This document shows positions 45,655 to 57,535 of a stretch of 64,000 nucleotides of DNA, in pieces (the stretch's first letter is position 1; the number at the start of each line of letters is the position of its first letter). This stretch comes from Sceloporus undulatus (taxonomy: Eukaryota > Chordata > Lepidosauria > Squamata > Phrynosomatidae). The notes below the pieces were generated by a model. The model was not told the origin of the DNA, did no database searches, and worked only from the letters and a program-made list of their open reading frames with translations. The translations under genes and the position numbers were made by a program. The stretch is from the NCBI RefSeq assembly GCF_019175285.1, contig NC_056529.1:20144673-20208672 (forward strand), read 5' to 3'.

Positions 45655-45895
45655 TTTATAGTTTTTTTGTGGGTTTTGTGGGCTTTGTGGCCATGTTCTA
45701 GAAGCGTTTATTCCTGACATTTCGCCTGCATCTGTGGCTGGCATCTCCAGAACATGGCATCGTCTCTGAAGATGCCAGCCACAGATGCTGGCGTAACGTC
45801 AGGAATAACCTCTTCTAGAACACGGCCACATAGCCCACAAAACCCACAAAAATCTATGGATGCCGGCCATGAAAGCTTTCGACTTCACATGAGAC
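45655..45895. mobile_element. Fold-back retroposon, both arms
   Basis: TTTGTGGGTTTTGTGGGCTT left arm; right arm ends GGATGCCGGCCATGAAAGCT then TTCGACTTCACA. Confidence 0.78.
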
Positions 45896-45899
45896 AGGT

Positions 45900-46770
45900 T
45901 TGTCATGCAATAACTGTCACGACCCCATATTTCCATTCCGCTCACATTGCAGTTTGCAACACCCCTGTGATAAACCCCTTCACTTCTGCAAAATGCACTG
46001 TTCTCTTGGTGCAGCTACCACCCGTATAATTCAGCAATGGGTGTTCCAGAGTCTGGAAATAATTTCCCAATGAGCATGTCACCTTCTAAATATGCACACA
46101 ATGTGCTCTCCAAGGATGCTCTCCAAAGATGTCCGCAGGGTTCCATGAACAGATCTTTCCTCTGCATCTCCTACATAGGCATTATTTCATTGGCACAACT
46201 GGAGAATATAGCAGACTAAGGAGAGACCCTTAGATGGAGATTTCCTAGGAGGAGGAAGAAGATAGACATTAATGAAAAGCAAATACCCAAACTGCTACAA
46301 ACTGTCTAACCTGAACTATCAGATGGCCAATCTACCTATCTATATGCATGTGTGTATGTATGTTTTCGTGTATTACAACCCAGCCTGTGAGTTTCTTCTT
46401 ATGAACTGTTTCTTTCTATTATTAATTGCAATGTTTGAAAAGCAACTTGCACTGTTGCTCAGCTGCAATGTCGGGAAGGTTAGTCATGTTATTTGTTTCA
46501 CTCCTTCTTATTTTGCTGTAACTTTTACTGATTCCTGTGAAGAGGGGGAAAAACCCTGAAGATTCATAATGACACAAAAGTTGAGAGCTTACTGCTCAAG
46601 GACCTCTTAAAATGCACTCTCCAAGTAACCAGATAATACTACTTGATACATTAATGAAGTATCCGAATTCTTACTCATTGCATTAGTTTTTAAATGTGAC
46701 TTCATTGGACTTGGGTTGGATGAATACAGCCAAAGAGAGCATGACTTGTCCAAGTTAATCCAGTAGGTTT
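45900..46770. other. CIBAR2 intron, no further feature seen
   Basis: AT-rich intronic DNA without recognisable repeat or exon. Confidence 0.5.
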
Positions 46771-46775
46771 CCATG

Positions 46776-47165
46776 GGCCTGATTCCCACTACTTTTTAAA
46801 CCAGATTGCAAATCGGGTTGAACCGGTTCAAAGTGATTCTCTGAAGCAATTTGGAGAAGGGGGGCATGCGCTAGACCCATTTAACCCACGTCTTTTTGAC
46901 ACTGATTTTTCCCACGTCTTTTTGGATAAATCGATTCAGCACAAGTGTGAACCAGATGCGGATCGGAATCAATTTAAATTTGCCTTTCGGCCATCTGGAG
47001 CAAGTCCATTTTGAACCAATTTGTTCATGAATGTGAGCCACAAGTGGGTTATTTTACAGGGGGAAAAATTTGATCAGGGCAAATGTAGTGTGAACCAAGC
47101 TCCGCTGTCGAATTGATCCATCGATTTGGATCACAAACCGATTTATTTACAAGTGGGAATGAGGC
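46776..47165 (+). mobile_element. GGCCTCATTCCC-type DNA element
   Basis: GGCCTGATTCCCACTAC to ACAAGTGGGAATGAGGC; located 105 bp before CIBAR2 exon 5. Confidence 0.8.
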
Positions 47166-47174
47166 AATGGCTGA

Positions 47175-47405
<231 letters not shown>

Positions 47406-47447
47406 TAGCTATGTGACTCCATGCAACCATAATGTGTGACTTCTTAA

Positions 47448-47645
<198 letters not shown>

Positions 47646-47737
47646 TAGTCTTTTGTATCACCGCTGGGGGAAAAAATGAGACAAAATTTCACTCTCTCAG
47701 GCTACAGAAAATACATCCACCAACTTTCTCTCTATAG

Positions 47738-48050
47738 TTTATCACACGGGGAAATTCCATGCAGAAATGGGGGTTTAAATCGGGGGGGGGGGACACAAAA
47801 GCAGGTTGGTTTTCACATGACGTTGTTGTTAAAGCGTTGTTAGCCGGAACGGAAAGGAGATGGAAAATAGACAAAAGCTGCTCCATTTTACTTTTGGAAA
47901 ATCCCGAAAGTATAGAAGAGTGGCTTTTGTCTACTTTCCATTCGGGTTAACACCAATTTAACAATGATGTGTCTGAAAATCAACCCACTTTTCCCCCCCA
48001 GCTTTTAAATCCCATTTTTGCACATGATTTCCCCCGTGTGATAAACTTAT
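47738..48050. mobile_element. TTTATCAC-related DNA element, full copy
   Basis: AGTTTATCACACGGGGAAAT and CCCCCGTGTGATAAACT are inverted ends. Internally self-complementary (AGACAAAAGC / GCTTTTGTCT). Confidence 0.82.
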
Positions 48051-48134
48051 ATGTTGCTGTATATGCTTTAAAATAAGAGTTCTAACCCATTTTCAGTTTT
48101 TCCATGGTCAGCATGTGTACAATGTCTCATTTGC

Positions 48135-48305
48135 TAGGACACTTGTTTGCTAGGACACTGGGAGACCGGGGTTCAAATCCCTGCTTAACTCTGGAAGCCC
48201 ACTGGGTGACCTTGGGAAAGTCACATTCTCTCAGCCTTCAAAGGAGCCAAAGGCTTACCTCCCAATCTGCCTTGATTCCCACGGGAAGAGGCAGAATATA
48301 AATAG

Positions 48306-48346
<41 letters not shown>

Positions 48347-48425
48347 AACCCCATGATAGGTTAGCCTTGGGGTCACCATAAGTCAGAAATGACTTGAAAA
48401 CACACAACAACAACAACAACAACAA
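48135..48425 (+). mobile_element. Sauria-type SINE with an embedded L2-like tail
   Basis: SINE head-body GAGACCGGGGTTCAAATCC ... TCTCAGCC, then a foreign GAGGCAGAATATAAATAGAT(TAT)n segment (about 48245-48344), then the SINE tail AAAACCCCATGATAGGTTAG ... (CAA)n. Confidence 0.75.
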
Positions 48426-48963
48426 CAGCAACACAAACATGAAACGAACAGGAACCTGGTCCCTTATTTTATCTGGCAATCCTATTTGTAACTAAGTAGT
48501 CTGAAAGGACCCCAGAAGTACTTCTCTTCTATCTCTTACATACAAAGAGCTCATATAACTGAAAGTAATACTGCTGAAATTGATGATGATGTTGATGATT
48601 TTCTTATATCATGCCTTTCTCCCAATATAGGGAATTCCCTTCCTGTCTTCATATAAAGAAATGATAAATCTAACTACTACTACTATTTTATCATCTTTAG
48701 ATTGTGCGACTTTGGCAGGTGTTAATGTTTTGACTGGAATGTTTCTGTAAAGGACCATGTAAATTTATGGCCCTATACAAATTAACAATAATCATCATCA
48801 TCGTCATATTTTCTACCTGTTAGGGATACACTTCCTAAAATATGGGTAGCCTTTACCTATTTTGACACAGGAGCAATCCCTTAGTAGATGTACCAGATGG
48901 CTGCTCCTGACCCTTTCAACAGCTTAGTAACAGCCTTTTAAAAGGGATTTGTTGTCTTCTTAG

Positions 48964-49071
48964 GATTTCAGAGCAAAAATAAACATTGCTTCTTCTGGGA
49001 CTTTGCATGGGACAAAGCCAGTCAGTTCAACACAACCCTCTTCTACTCTCTCATGGTCCACAGGCGCACAG
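48964..49071 (+). CDS. CIBAR2: CIBAR2 coding exon 7
   Basis: A 108-bp phase-0 exon begins DFRAKI, as in the family, then becomes Ser/Thr-rich (SSTQPSSTLSWSTGAQ). Acceptor gtcttcttag, donor gtaagg. The Ser/Thr tail is the variable, probably disordered part of the protein. Confidence 0.88.
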
Positions 49072-49151
49072 GTAAGGAAGAACCTTATTGTTGCAGCAAT
49101 TGTTCTTGGCTTCAAAACTGGCTTTTCACACAGAAGCGCAACATGCTGAAA

Positions 49152-49327
49152 AACGAATCATTTTGAATCGATTCATTTGTGAATGGGAACCACAAGTGGG
49201 TTATTTTGATGCCAGAAAATGACAGAAAATGAGATCGGGGCAAATATAGTAGGGACCACGCTCCACTATTGAATCGATCCATCGATTTGGATTGCACACC
49301 GATTTATCCGTAAGTGGGAACGAGGCC
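49152..49327 (+). mobile_element. GGCCTCATTCCC-type DNA element, right half
   Basis: GAATCGATTCATTTGTGAAT to GTAAGTGGGAACGAGGCC. Confidence 0.75.
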
Positions 49328-49445
49328 GTGATGTGGAATGATTCCCATATGCTGCAAAGATGATTGAAATTGGGCCTAAGTGCTGTCACAGCAACAACAA
49401 GTCTGGGCATGTAGGATAACGGATGTTTCATATCTCTGTCTTTAG

Positions 49446-49574
49446 AGCGTCCAAAGCACTCTGCAGAAGCTGACACTAGTAGAGAGCGATGAAGAGTCTG
49501 AAGAGAGCCAGCTGCAAGATGTAAGCCATGCCAAATACCCCCAGATTCGGCAAGTAGCCAGCAGGACTACATGA
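49446..49574 (+). CDS. CIBAR2: CIBAR2 terminal coding exon
   Basis: Reads SVQSTLQKLTLVESDEESEE, then a short tail ending VASRTT and TGA at 49572-49574. The acidic DEESEES patch resembles acidic tails of FAM92 proteins. A possible donor (GAT|GTAAGC at 49521) lies inside the exon, so an alternative last exon is conceivable, but the stop, short 3' UTR and poly(A) signal make this a plausible end. Confidence 0.8.
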   Translation, partial: SVQSTLQKLTLVESDEESEESQLQDVSHAKYPQIRQVASRTT

Positions 49575-49691
49575 CAGCAGCTGCCTTGATGCATGGAGCT
49601 GGGTTGTATTTGTCTCTCTTTTCCACAACTGAACTTGACACTTCCACTCCAGATCAACCCAAACCTTCCCTCCCACCCTCTTGAGATTTGC

Positions 49692-49697
49692 AATAAA
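49692..49697 (+). promoter_or_regulatory. CIBAR2 polyadenylation signal (AATAAA)
   Basis: A canonical hexamer lies 118 bp after the CIBAR2 stop, followed by a T-rich then GT-rich stretch (tgcatttttttgcattg), as expected of a cleavage region. Confidence 0.75.
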
Positions 49698-49828
49698 CTA
49701 AAAATCACAGTGCATTTTTTTGCATTGTACTCGTGTTTTATTTTTCAAATCCTAAGTGCAATCATATTTGCAAGCTCACTTTTCACTCAGCAACACCAGA
49801 AATGTCGATCGTCAGAAATCTGGAAGTA

Positions 49829-50208
49829 CACTCTTCCCTCCATATTTGCGACTTTGACTTCTGCAGGTTCAATTATTCATGGATTTGATTAATATGTCCT
49901 CTCTATGAATATCTAGGTTCTCCTCCAGTGCAACTCTATGGTCAACTTTAACTAAAAGTTGCACTGAAAGACCTAGAGATTATTCCTAGAGAGAACACTC
50001 TACTAGGCCTTTGTAGCTCCTCCAGTGCAGTTCTATGGTCAGTGTCTGTCGGATGTTGATCACAGAGTTGCACTGGAGGACCTAGAGATTCCTAGGGAGG
50101 TGTCCTCTTAGGTAAAAACATGGCGTTTTTGTTATTTGTGGTTTTTCCATATTCACGGGGATCTTGTACCCCTAACCTTTGCGAATATGGAGGGAGAAGA
50201 CATTCCTC
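49829..50208. mobile_element. Tigger-like MITE with inner inverted repeats
   Basis: CACTCTTCCCTCCATATTTG versus GCGAATATGGAGGGAGAAGA at the ends; inside, GTTGCACTG...AGACCTAGAGATT occurs repeatedly in both orientations. Confidence 0.65.
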
Positions 50209-50779
50209 TACAACAGACATGCTGCCTTAGAGAGGTGCATTTTATTTCAGGATATACAGGTTTGCTTTAAACTGACCTGGAGACTGGTAATAAAAAGCCC
50301 TTGTATGTTCTAGGTCCGGAGCTCCCTGGAAATGCTCCAGAATGTGGAAAACGCCACATAATAAACCCTCCAAATCTGTAAGGTTAGGAACAAAACCAGA
50401 GACTTTCTGGGTTTTCTAATCTGTCCAGATGGACCTTCAGATGAGTATAGTCTAAGAAATGGCATCCAGACAGCATCAGAAGTAGTCATTCTATGCCATG
50501 TTATTCCTGTTCGAAGAGATACAGTCCTTTTCTTCTTTGAATTTCTGGCTCCTAAAATCACTAGATTATTTCAGAGCAAATATTCAAGTGGTTTACTCTA
50601 GGAAATAAAGCATACACAAACAAAGAGCGAGCCGGTCGGTTGCTGGCTAGGAATGTGTAGGAATACAAAGCAGGCTTCCAAAGACTTCCAGCATTGTGTT
50701 TTCTTAGCAATTATGGCTTACGGCTGTTTGATAAACTCTCTCATGGACAACACTTCTTTTCTCTCTCAAGGCTTTCTAA

Positions 50780-51105
50780 GTCTAAAGGCAGGGTTGCAGT
50801 TGAACATTAAGAAAGGAAAAATAATGACCACATGTGATTGATACAACTTTGAAGTAGATGGTGAAGGCAGTAAAATAATTAAAGATTCTCCATGTATTGG
50901 AATGGAGACTGTAGTTAAGAAATCGGGACTAAGATTTGGAAGGGCAGCCATGACAGAACTAGATAAGACCATCAGATATAAAGATATATCATGGGATACC
51001 AAAGTCATTGTTGCCATTGTATTTCTGATTTGTCTATATGGTCATGAAAATGAGACGGTGAAGAAAGCCGATAGGAAGAGAATCAACCACAATACATTTT
51101 AGTCT
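50780..51105 (+). mobile_element. Bov-B LINE fragment
   Basis: Broken frame but readable: LNIKKGKIMTTC, FGRAAMTELDKTIRYKDISW, HENETVKKADRKRI, same region as 39381. Confidence 0.75.
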
Positions 51106-51364
51106 CAGAATAAACTGGTGAGACATCCTTGGCTGAAAGTTCATGATAGTCCCAAAGCTACTCCACATTCTCCATGATGGAACTGAATTTGAACCCTGGT
51201 CTTCTCGGTTCAGCGTGCTCATTCCTTCTTTGCTGATCCATTCAGTAGCAAAGATTTTGTACCGATTCACACTGAAGGTGCTTTATTTCTAATACAAGGG
51301 GTGCCAAGGCTCATGCATGCCAGAAGTCACATTAATTCAATTCAACACGGACAGTCCAAGTTAC

Positions 51365-51760
51365 TTCTCTGCTGTCCCACTTTCTCACCGGCTCTAAAAA
51401 TGTCCCGGTTTCTCTCTCCAGCTCCCACTTTCCTCCTTCATCCACTGCCTACTTCACCTGCTGCAAATTGAGATCAAAATGTTAAAGTAGTTTGCAGTCA
51501 ATGAACTTAGCAGGAGGGAGAAGAGGAGACAAAGTGTTACCTTTCCCAGTAGGTTTATAAGGAATTCATCTCTTTGTTTTCATGCTCTTAAACTTAGTGC
51601 ATAAATGTTCATCTCTGCTTCTCTGCACAAAACAGGTTGTTCTGTATGTTCTTCCCCTGGCAAGATATGTTTGGTCACAGTCCGATGTTGCTTGGCTACA
51701 TGATGTATCCCACATTTCATCTGTGAGATACTGGAAGGAACGGTAACTAAAGCAAGCTGG
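51365..51760. mobile_element. Unclassified dispersed repeat (family C)
   Basis: AATGTCCCGGTTTCTCTCTC, TTTGCAGTCAATGAACTTAG and GTCACAGTCCGATGTTGCTT align with the other copies. Confidence 0.6.
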
Positions 51761-52077
51761 CTCCTAAACTTAGTAGATAAATAAATGTTCATCTCAGCTT
51801 TTCTGTATAAAATAGTAATTCCATGTATCCTTGGAGGGGATGCTAACTAAAGCAAGTATGTGAAGCTGTCACTCTTTGATGGTGCCCTAGGAAAGATTAT
51901 TTGCACATACTTGGAGATGCACATATTACTTCGTATGCTTAAGACTCAACACTAGTCATAAGAGAGTTGTTGCTCAGAATAGAAAAAATGCAGCCATCAT
52001 AGTCCAAAGGCTGAAGGATGCAAGGTCCCACATCTTCTATTTACAGCAGGAATTCAAGCAAATTGTTTATCCAAGTT

Positions 52078-52158
52078 CTAGATCAGGAATTGCTTCTCCA
52101 CCAAGGTTTTCTCGGCTAGGTTTCTCCTTCCAAGTGCATCACGCAGCATCTGCAAGAG
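52078..52158 (-). CDS. TMEM67-like terminal coding exon
   Basis: Reads LLQMLRDALGRRNLAEKTLV, then EKQFLI and TAG (stop at 52080-52078). Human meckelin ends ...KNLASKTLVDQRFLI, so the C terminus is complete. Acceptor gtgtttcag. Confidence 0.93.
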   Translation of the reverse strand, partial: LLQMLRDALGRRNLAEKTLVEKQFLI

Positions 52159-52395
52159 CTGAAACACAACGCATATGCATACTGTATTGCTTACGATGCA
52201 CAATATGTCAGGGTTAGGCTTTTTTATCATCAACACTAAAGTCCTCTCCTTCCAAAAGAATCAGAAACATTTTGAGATGTAAAATAACAAGAATTAGGAC
52301 CAGATACATTTTAAATGAGGGAAACTCCATCATGATAGTTGCTTGCCGCTTTTGATAGCTCTGTAGCAATGGATCAGGGGTTGAGAGGCAACCTA

Positions 52396-52805
52396 GGCCT
52401 GATTCCCACTACCTTTTAAACCAGATTGTGAATCCGTTTGAACCAGTTCAAATGACCCTGGTTCCCACTTGAACCGAATCCCTGAAGCAATTCAGGGAGA
52501 GGGACCATGTGCCAGACCCATTTAACCTGCATCTTTTTGACAGTGATTTTTTCCATGTCTTTTTGGATAAATCGATTCCGCACAAGCGTGAACCAGATGC
52601 AGACTGGAATCGATTTAAATTTGCCCTTCGGTCGGCTGGAGCGGGTCCATTTTGAACCGATTCATTTGTTAATGTGAACCACAAGTGGGTTGTTTTAGAG
52701 GGGGAAAATGCGATCGGGGCAATCGTAGTGGGAACCACGCTCCGCTGTCGAATCGATCCATCGATTCGGATAGCAAACCGCTTTTTTTAAAGTGGGAATG
52801 ACGCC
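52396..52805 (+). mobile_element. GGCCTCATTCCC-type DNA element, full 410 bp
   Basis: GGCCTGATTCCCACTACC to AAAGTGGGAATGACGCC; uninterrupted copy, first intron of the TMEM67-like 3' end. Confidence 0.84.
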
Positions 52806-53918
52806 TTTGTTTTCACAGAGAAAAAATTCTATGAGGTCTTTATGGCACATGTTCACGTTTGGAAAATTAAATCCCACAGATTATTTACATGTTTAACACA
52901 TTCATAAATGAGTGGCATCTAGCATTCCCAAATCCCAGGGCCTGGTCCCTCTTTCCCAGTCTTCAGGATGAGAGAGAAGAATCTCAGGGCAAGAGCATAA
53001 TCTTGAAAAGAGTGTGTGTGTGTGTGTATTTCTTCCTCATTTGTTAGACTTGGCCCTTTTTATTTGAATGGAATACTCTGTGCAAAGTGTGGGTGACATG
53101 CTCAATGTATCTTGCATAAAGACATCACCAGGGTCCTTCACTCTGTGAAATGACAAGGGGCTATCCTTTGCTTTTGGACCCCAAATCTCAGCCCCTCAGA
53201 TAATTCTGAGCTGGCATTGCAACTGTTGTCATCTCATTTTATGAGAACGGGAAATTTACACAACCCAAATGGCAGGACTTTTTTGTTCATGACACCCTGA
53301 TTATTGAATTTATTCCTGGTCAAGATCCAGCAATCCACCCACGGTTTGGTTTGCAAACTAGCAGCTAACATATAAATCTATTTGCAGAAGCTTTGGAGGA
53401 ATAAGTAAGTGTTTGGCTTGTCTTCTACTGCTTCTTGCTTGCATCGCTTTCATTATATTTTAGCATCCATGTGTGATTTACCATTTTACATAAGTTATCA
53501 CAAACGAGACCAGAAAATTGCACATTAAAAGCCTAGTGTGGAAGCACCTCAAGTTTTCTCTCCCACGATGATCAAATAAATCCAATAAGTTGTGGCTGCA
53601 CATAGTTAATGAAATCTCTCATCTTACCCTGTGCTTCTTTAGATAAATATTTTCAGAGCAGAATTATACGGTGTACAATATTAAATGAATATTATAATAC
53701 ATAACACAGGGATGCATTGAAAAACATTTTTCAATATCGTAGCTGCTTTGATGTATTTTTGTGATGCCTGATTGTTGTTGTTTTTTCTGGATTGGAATGC
53801 AGTCTTGGAGTTGAAAGGGGTTCGCTATCTTTCATGTGCATTGTGCATAATTTCAAGAACATTACGGGAGCGTGGCATTGCCTTGCGATTCCCTCCCAGA
53901 GTCACAAAGCCATGTTAC
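52806..53918. other. TMEM67-like intron, no further feature seen
   Basis: AT-rich intron with a short (GT)n at 53011-53027; no exon, no identified repeat. Confidence 0.5.
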
Positions 53919-54061
53919 CTTTTGCGCAACAAAGGTGACAACCGTTGCCAACACAAAGTCTTGTGCCCCCAAATCCACAGCCGAGAAGAGGAGGATGTCA
54001 AACAAGACCAGCGTCAGCTCATGGTTGTAGAAGAGCGTTCTGCTAAATAAGGATCGGTCAT
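53919..54061 (-). CDS. TMEM67-like exon j
   Basis: The acceptor tccgcttag just beyond 54061, not the nearer ttatttag, keeps the frame and gives D-DRSLFSRTLFYNHELTLVLF followed by DILLFSAVDLGAQDFVLATV and VTFVAQK. This matches the human ...[20 protein letters not shown] region with the last membrane spans. Donor gtaaca. Confidence 0.92.
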
Positions 54062-54266
54062 CTAAGCGGAAAGGAAAGGAACGCCTCTTTCAGAATACAC
54101 CTTTTTGCCAACTAGGAGTTGTTGTTGTTTACTCCCGCTGCAACTATTCTGCTCCTAAACAGTTTGCACCCCCAAATGGACTCTGCGTATTGACTACTAC
54201 AAGGTCTCCCCATCACAGAATCCCACAACCCAATTCCCATGGAAAGTACTTTGTACTTTGGGATAC

Positions 54267-54369
54267 CGTTATACAAAATGTTTATGTCTCCTGGCTCCTG
54301 AAATTCCATGTCCAGGATGCGCTCCATCAAATACTTGTCTTTCACCACATAGTCCAGATCTTTGTATCT
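54267..54369 (-). CDS. TMEM67-like exon i
   Basis: Reads RYKDLDYVVKDKYLMERILD, then MEFQEPGDINILYN plus one base of the next codon. IKDKLLLERILGMEFMEP in meckelin becomes VKDKYLMERILDMEFQEP. Acceptor ttccctag, donor gtatcc. Confidence 0.93.
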
Positions 54370-54423
54370 CTAGGGAAGGAATAGGTATAAAGAGTAAACA
54401 GAGAGGATTACAATTCATAATAA

Positions 54424-54665
54424 TACAGTGGGCCCTTGATATCCACTGGGGTTTGGTTCCAGGACACCCCCCCCCCCAGACACCAAAATCTGTGGATCCT
54501 CAAATCCTATTAAATACAATGCCATAGCAAAATGGTGTCCCTTATATAAAATGGCAAAATCAAGGTTTACTATTTGGAATTTATACTTTTAAAAAATATA
54601 TTTTCAAGCTGTGGATGATTGAATCCGTGGATAAAAGAATCCGTGGATAAAGAGGGCTGAGTGTA
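54424..54665. mobile_element. MER2/Tigger-like DNA element
   Basis: TACAGTGGGCCCTTGATATC to AGAGGGCTGAGTGTA; intronic to the TMEM67-like gene. Confidence 0.8.
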
Positions 54666-55563
54666 TCTCACGAAAGGATGGGACAGATAAAAGTGCAGTC
54701 ATGAGTAGTATTCAGAGACATACAGCCTTATTGCATTAAAAACGTACCCGAAAGCCAAACGCAGAGAAGCACATTTATTTTTCTGTCTCTACACGAAGTC
54801 AAAGCGGTTTTCTTCTCTTCCAGTAGCAAAAGCATGGGAGAGAGTAGTAAAAATGTCTCTTTTGCCAAGCGGATTTTTCCAGCTTGGCAAATGGGACACT
54901 TTTATGACCTTCCCTCACATTTCCACGACTGGAAGACAACAAATACAAAAGAATCTTTATTAGACCAGCACAGATAAAAAGGAGATACAGAATAAAGGAA
55001 GGTAAAAGCATAGATCAAAAACACTATTTAAGAAGAAAGAGAGCGAAAGTGATTTGATGTCATGCGGAGATAGAAAAATAAATGTGCTTCTCTCCGTTTT
55101 CCTGCTGGGTTTGTTTTTAATGCAATAAGACTCGTTGCTCTGTTAGTCTGGAATATCAGTATGCAAAGGGATCTTGATCAGTATTGGTCCGTTAGTCTGG
55201 AATATCAGTGTGCAAAGGGATCTTGTAGCACCTTTGTGATTTAACTGTGTATAGCATAAGCTTTTGGGAACCTACAGCATAAGCTTTTGGGGACTTAGGC
55301 TGTGCATCTGCACAGCAGAAATAATGCAGTTTGACACCACTTTAACTGCCATGGCTCTGCGCTGGGCCATTCAGACAGGGCCAGTGGACAATATTGGGCT
55401 AAGTGGACCAAGGATAAAACAGCTTTCTGGGTTCTTATTGCTCCATGCAGACTTTACAGAGGGCTAGCCCTGTTTGGATGTAAAGCAAACTCCACGTGTC
55501 AAACATCTGCTGGATAAAAAAAAGCACAAGGAGGATCCTAGATAAAGGCAGCATGAAACTCAC

Positions 55564-55659
55564 ATGTTCAAGGAAGGAAATCAGGAAGCGGTTCAAGGCA
55601 TGATAGCCTTTTAGTCTCTGGCTGTGAAGGTCGGAGCGCACATGTTTGCCTCTGGGCAC
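55564..55659 (-). CDS. TMEM67-like exon h
   Basis: A 96-bp phase-0 exon reads VPRGKHVRSDLHSQRLKGYH, then ALNRFLISFLEH, corresponding to the family's ...IKAYHMMNKFLGSFIDH. The first half is poorly conserved. Acceptor ctgtggcag, donor gtgagt. Confidence 0.88.
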
Positions 55660-56129
55660 CTGCCACAGGCGGAAGATAAAGTTGAGAGATTTCAAAATTT
55701 TAGTCACTTGGCAGAGGATTGCCAAGAAATTGTTTTTTAACCTTTGGCAGCAAGTGTTTTGAATTCAATTTTCACCTGCTGCGCCAGAGCTCTCCTCCAT
55801 GGCCAAACAGGGTTTTCAATTAGAAAAGAGGTGGATGGAGGAAAAACCAAAGGGTTGCAGACAGTGTTGCAGCTTTTACTGGAAGGAGCGAAGCTAAGGC
55901 AAGCTCAGCAAAGGTTTGCTTTTGATGGGAAAATGGTTTTGTGACATCTTAAGGATGGGAAAGTTTGGGTGTTGTTATAGGGTTCTGCCACACCAAAAAT
56001 ACCTTGGATTGCTCCGTTAAAATTTGGACTAAAGACCAGAGTGGATTTACTACTAGTGCTGCAGCATGCTTAACTAGAAAGTGTGTTTGCTTGTTTGGTT
56101 TTTAGTTTGCAAAAGCTTCTGCATTGGCT

Positions 56130-56362
56130 TGTCGTTGTTGTTGCTGCATGCCTTCACGTTATGGCAACCCTAAGTCAAACTTATCATGGAGTTTCTTGTT
56201 GGCAAGATTTATTCAGAGGATGTTTGCCATTGCTTCCTCTGAGGCTGAGAAAGTGTGACTTGCCTAAGGTCACCCAGTGGGTTTCCATGGTTGAGCAGGG
56301 ACTCAAACCCTGGTCTGCAAAGTCATAGTCCAGTGCGCAAACCACTACAACATGCTGGCTAT
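56130..56362 (-). mobile_element. Sauria-type tRNA SINE
   Basis: GTTGTTGTTGCTGCATGCCT to CACTACAACATGCTGGC. Confidence 0.83.
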
Positions 56363-56398
56363 CTCCATTTTGGCAAATGGATGCCTCCGTACACAAAT

Positions 56399-56805
56399 TT
56401 ACCATATATTCTTGACTATAAGTCGACTTCAGGTATAAATGGATGGCAAGTTTTGGGGCCAAAATTATGGATTTTGCTATGACCCGTGGATAAATCCAGG
56501 GTGAAATTTAGGGGCATATTGCAAAGGATCTAAAGGATGAAGCAAAGCAAAACAATGTCAAAGAACTTACAAACTTCCAGCAGACATAACTTTGTGCTTA
56601 CTCTTAAGGCTGGATGGATGAGAGAGTAGAGGCAGTCAGTGCTTCACATATTATACTCTTGCTTTTCGCCAGAAGATGGTTCCTTCTTTTAAATAAGAGT
56701 TAAAATGTAGTACTTACATTGATCCGTGGATAAGTCAACTCAGGTTTTTTGGGTCCATTTTTGGACCTACATTTCTTGACTTATACATGAGTATATACAG
56801 TAGCT
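56399..56805. mobile_element. Tigger-like element, CTTATAC-type ends
   Basis: TTTACCATATATTCTTGACT to TTGACTTATACATGAGTATA; lies about 100 bp from exon g. Confidence 0.72.
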
Positions 56806-56912
56806 CTGTCTCTCAGATCCAGGAGTAAGTAGATCATTCCTAAGTAAAATCTTCCCAGCCAAACAATAACTTTGACTAAAAGTTAACAGCAAAATATGAT
56901 TAGAAAGCATAC

Positions 56913-57029
56913 CTCCATTGAAGACTGGGTTATCCTGTCATACAATGTGCGGGTCTTGTCAGTGAGAAGTACCTCAAATGTTTGCACTTCAGAGTTGGCT
57001 TCCAAGCCTCTTAGAGGACAAAGATTTTC
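56913..57029 (-). CDS. TMEM67-like exon g
   Basis: A 117-bp phase-0 exon reads ENLCPLRGLEANSEVQTFEV, then LLTDKTRTLYDRITQSSME. ENLC..RGL, QTFE and YDRI are shared with meckelin. Acceptor cctccacag, donor gtatgc. Confidence 0.92.
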
Positions 57030-57094
57030 CTGTGGAGGGCACCAAGAAAAAGAGGAAAAATTAGGACACTACAGCAAGGATTATGTTTAAACTA

Positions 57095-57215
57095 CCTCTG
57101 TGTGTGTGTGTGTTGTGTGCTTTCAAACCATTTCCAACTTATGGCGACCATACCATGGGGTTTTCCTGGAAAGATTTGTTCAGAAGAGGTTTGCATAATT
57201 TTGTGCATGGAACAA
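57095..57215 (-). mobile_element. Sauria-type SINE, partial
   Basis: GTGTGTGTTGTGTGCTTTCA and TTTCCAACTTATGGCGACCA. Confidence 0.72.
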
Positions 57216-57296
57216 AGTCTGTGCACATTGCGCCATCCGAAACCAAAGGTGTCACTATCTCAGCCTCCCATGTAGACCACTTTGGATTTTGGAGTA

Positions 57297-57535
57297 CAGT
57301 TGGCCCTCTGTTTTCACAGAGACCCGTTCCAGACCCCCCACAAAAATGGAGGCTCGCGCATATTCAAACCCCATAGACTTGAATGGGGCACATGCCTGTG
57401 CAAGCGCGGCGGGTGCACGCCCCATTGAAAATTGTGGAGGTCACCCCTCTGCAGATTTTTGAGATTGCAGATCCCAGATACGTTAGGAGGGGCGACTGTA
57501 TTTCAGATTTTGGAACTGTAGGTAAGGGAGACTCA
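57297..57535. mobile_element. Tigger-like short element
   Basis: TACAGTTGGCCCTCTGTTTT at the left; GGAGGGGCGACTGTA near 57500, followed by a second fragment's end. Confidence 0.65.
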
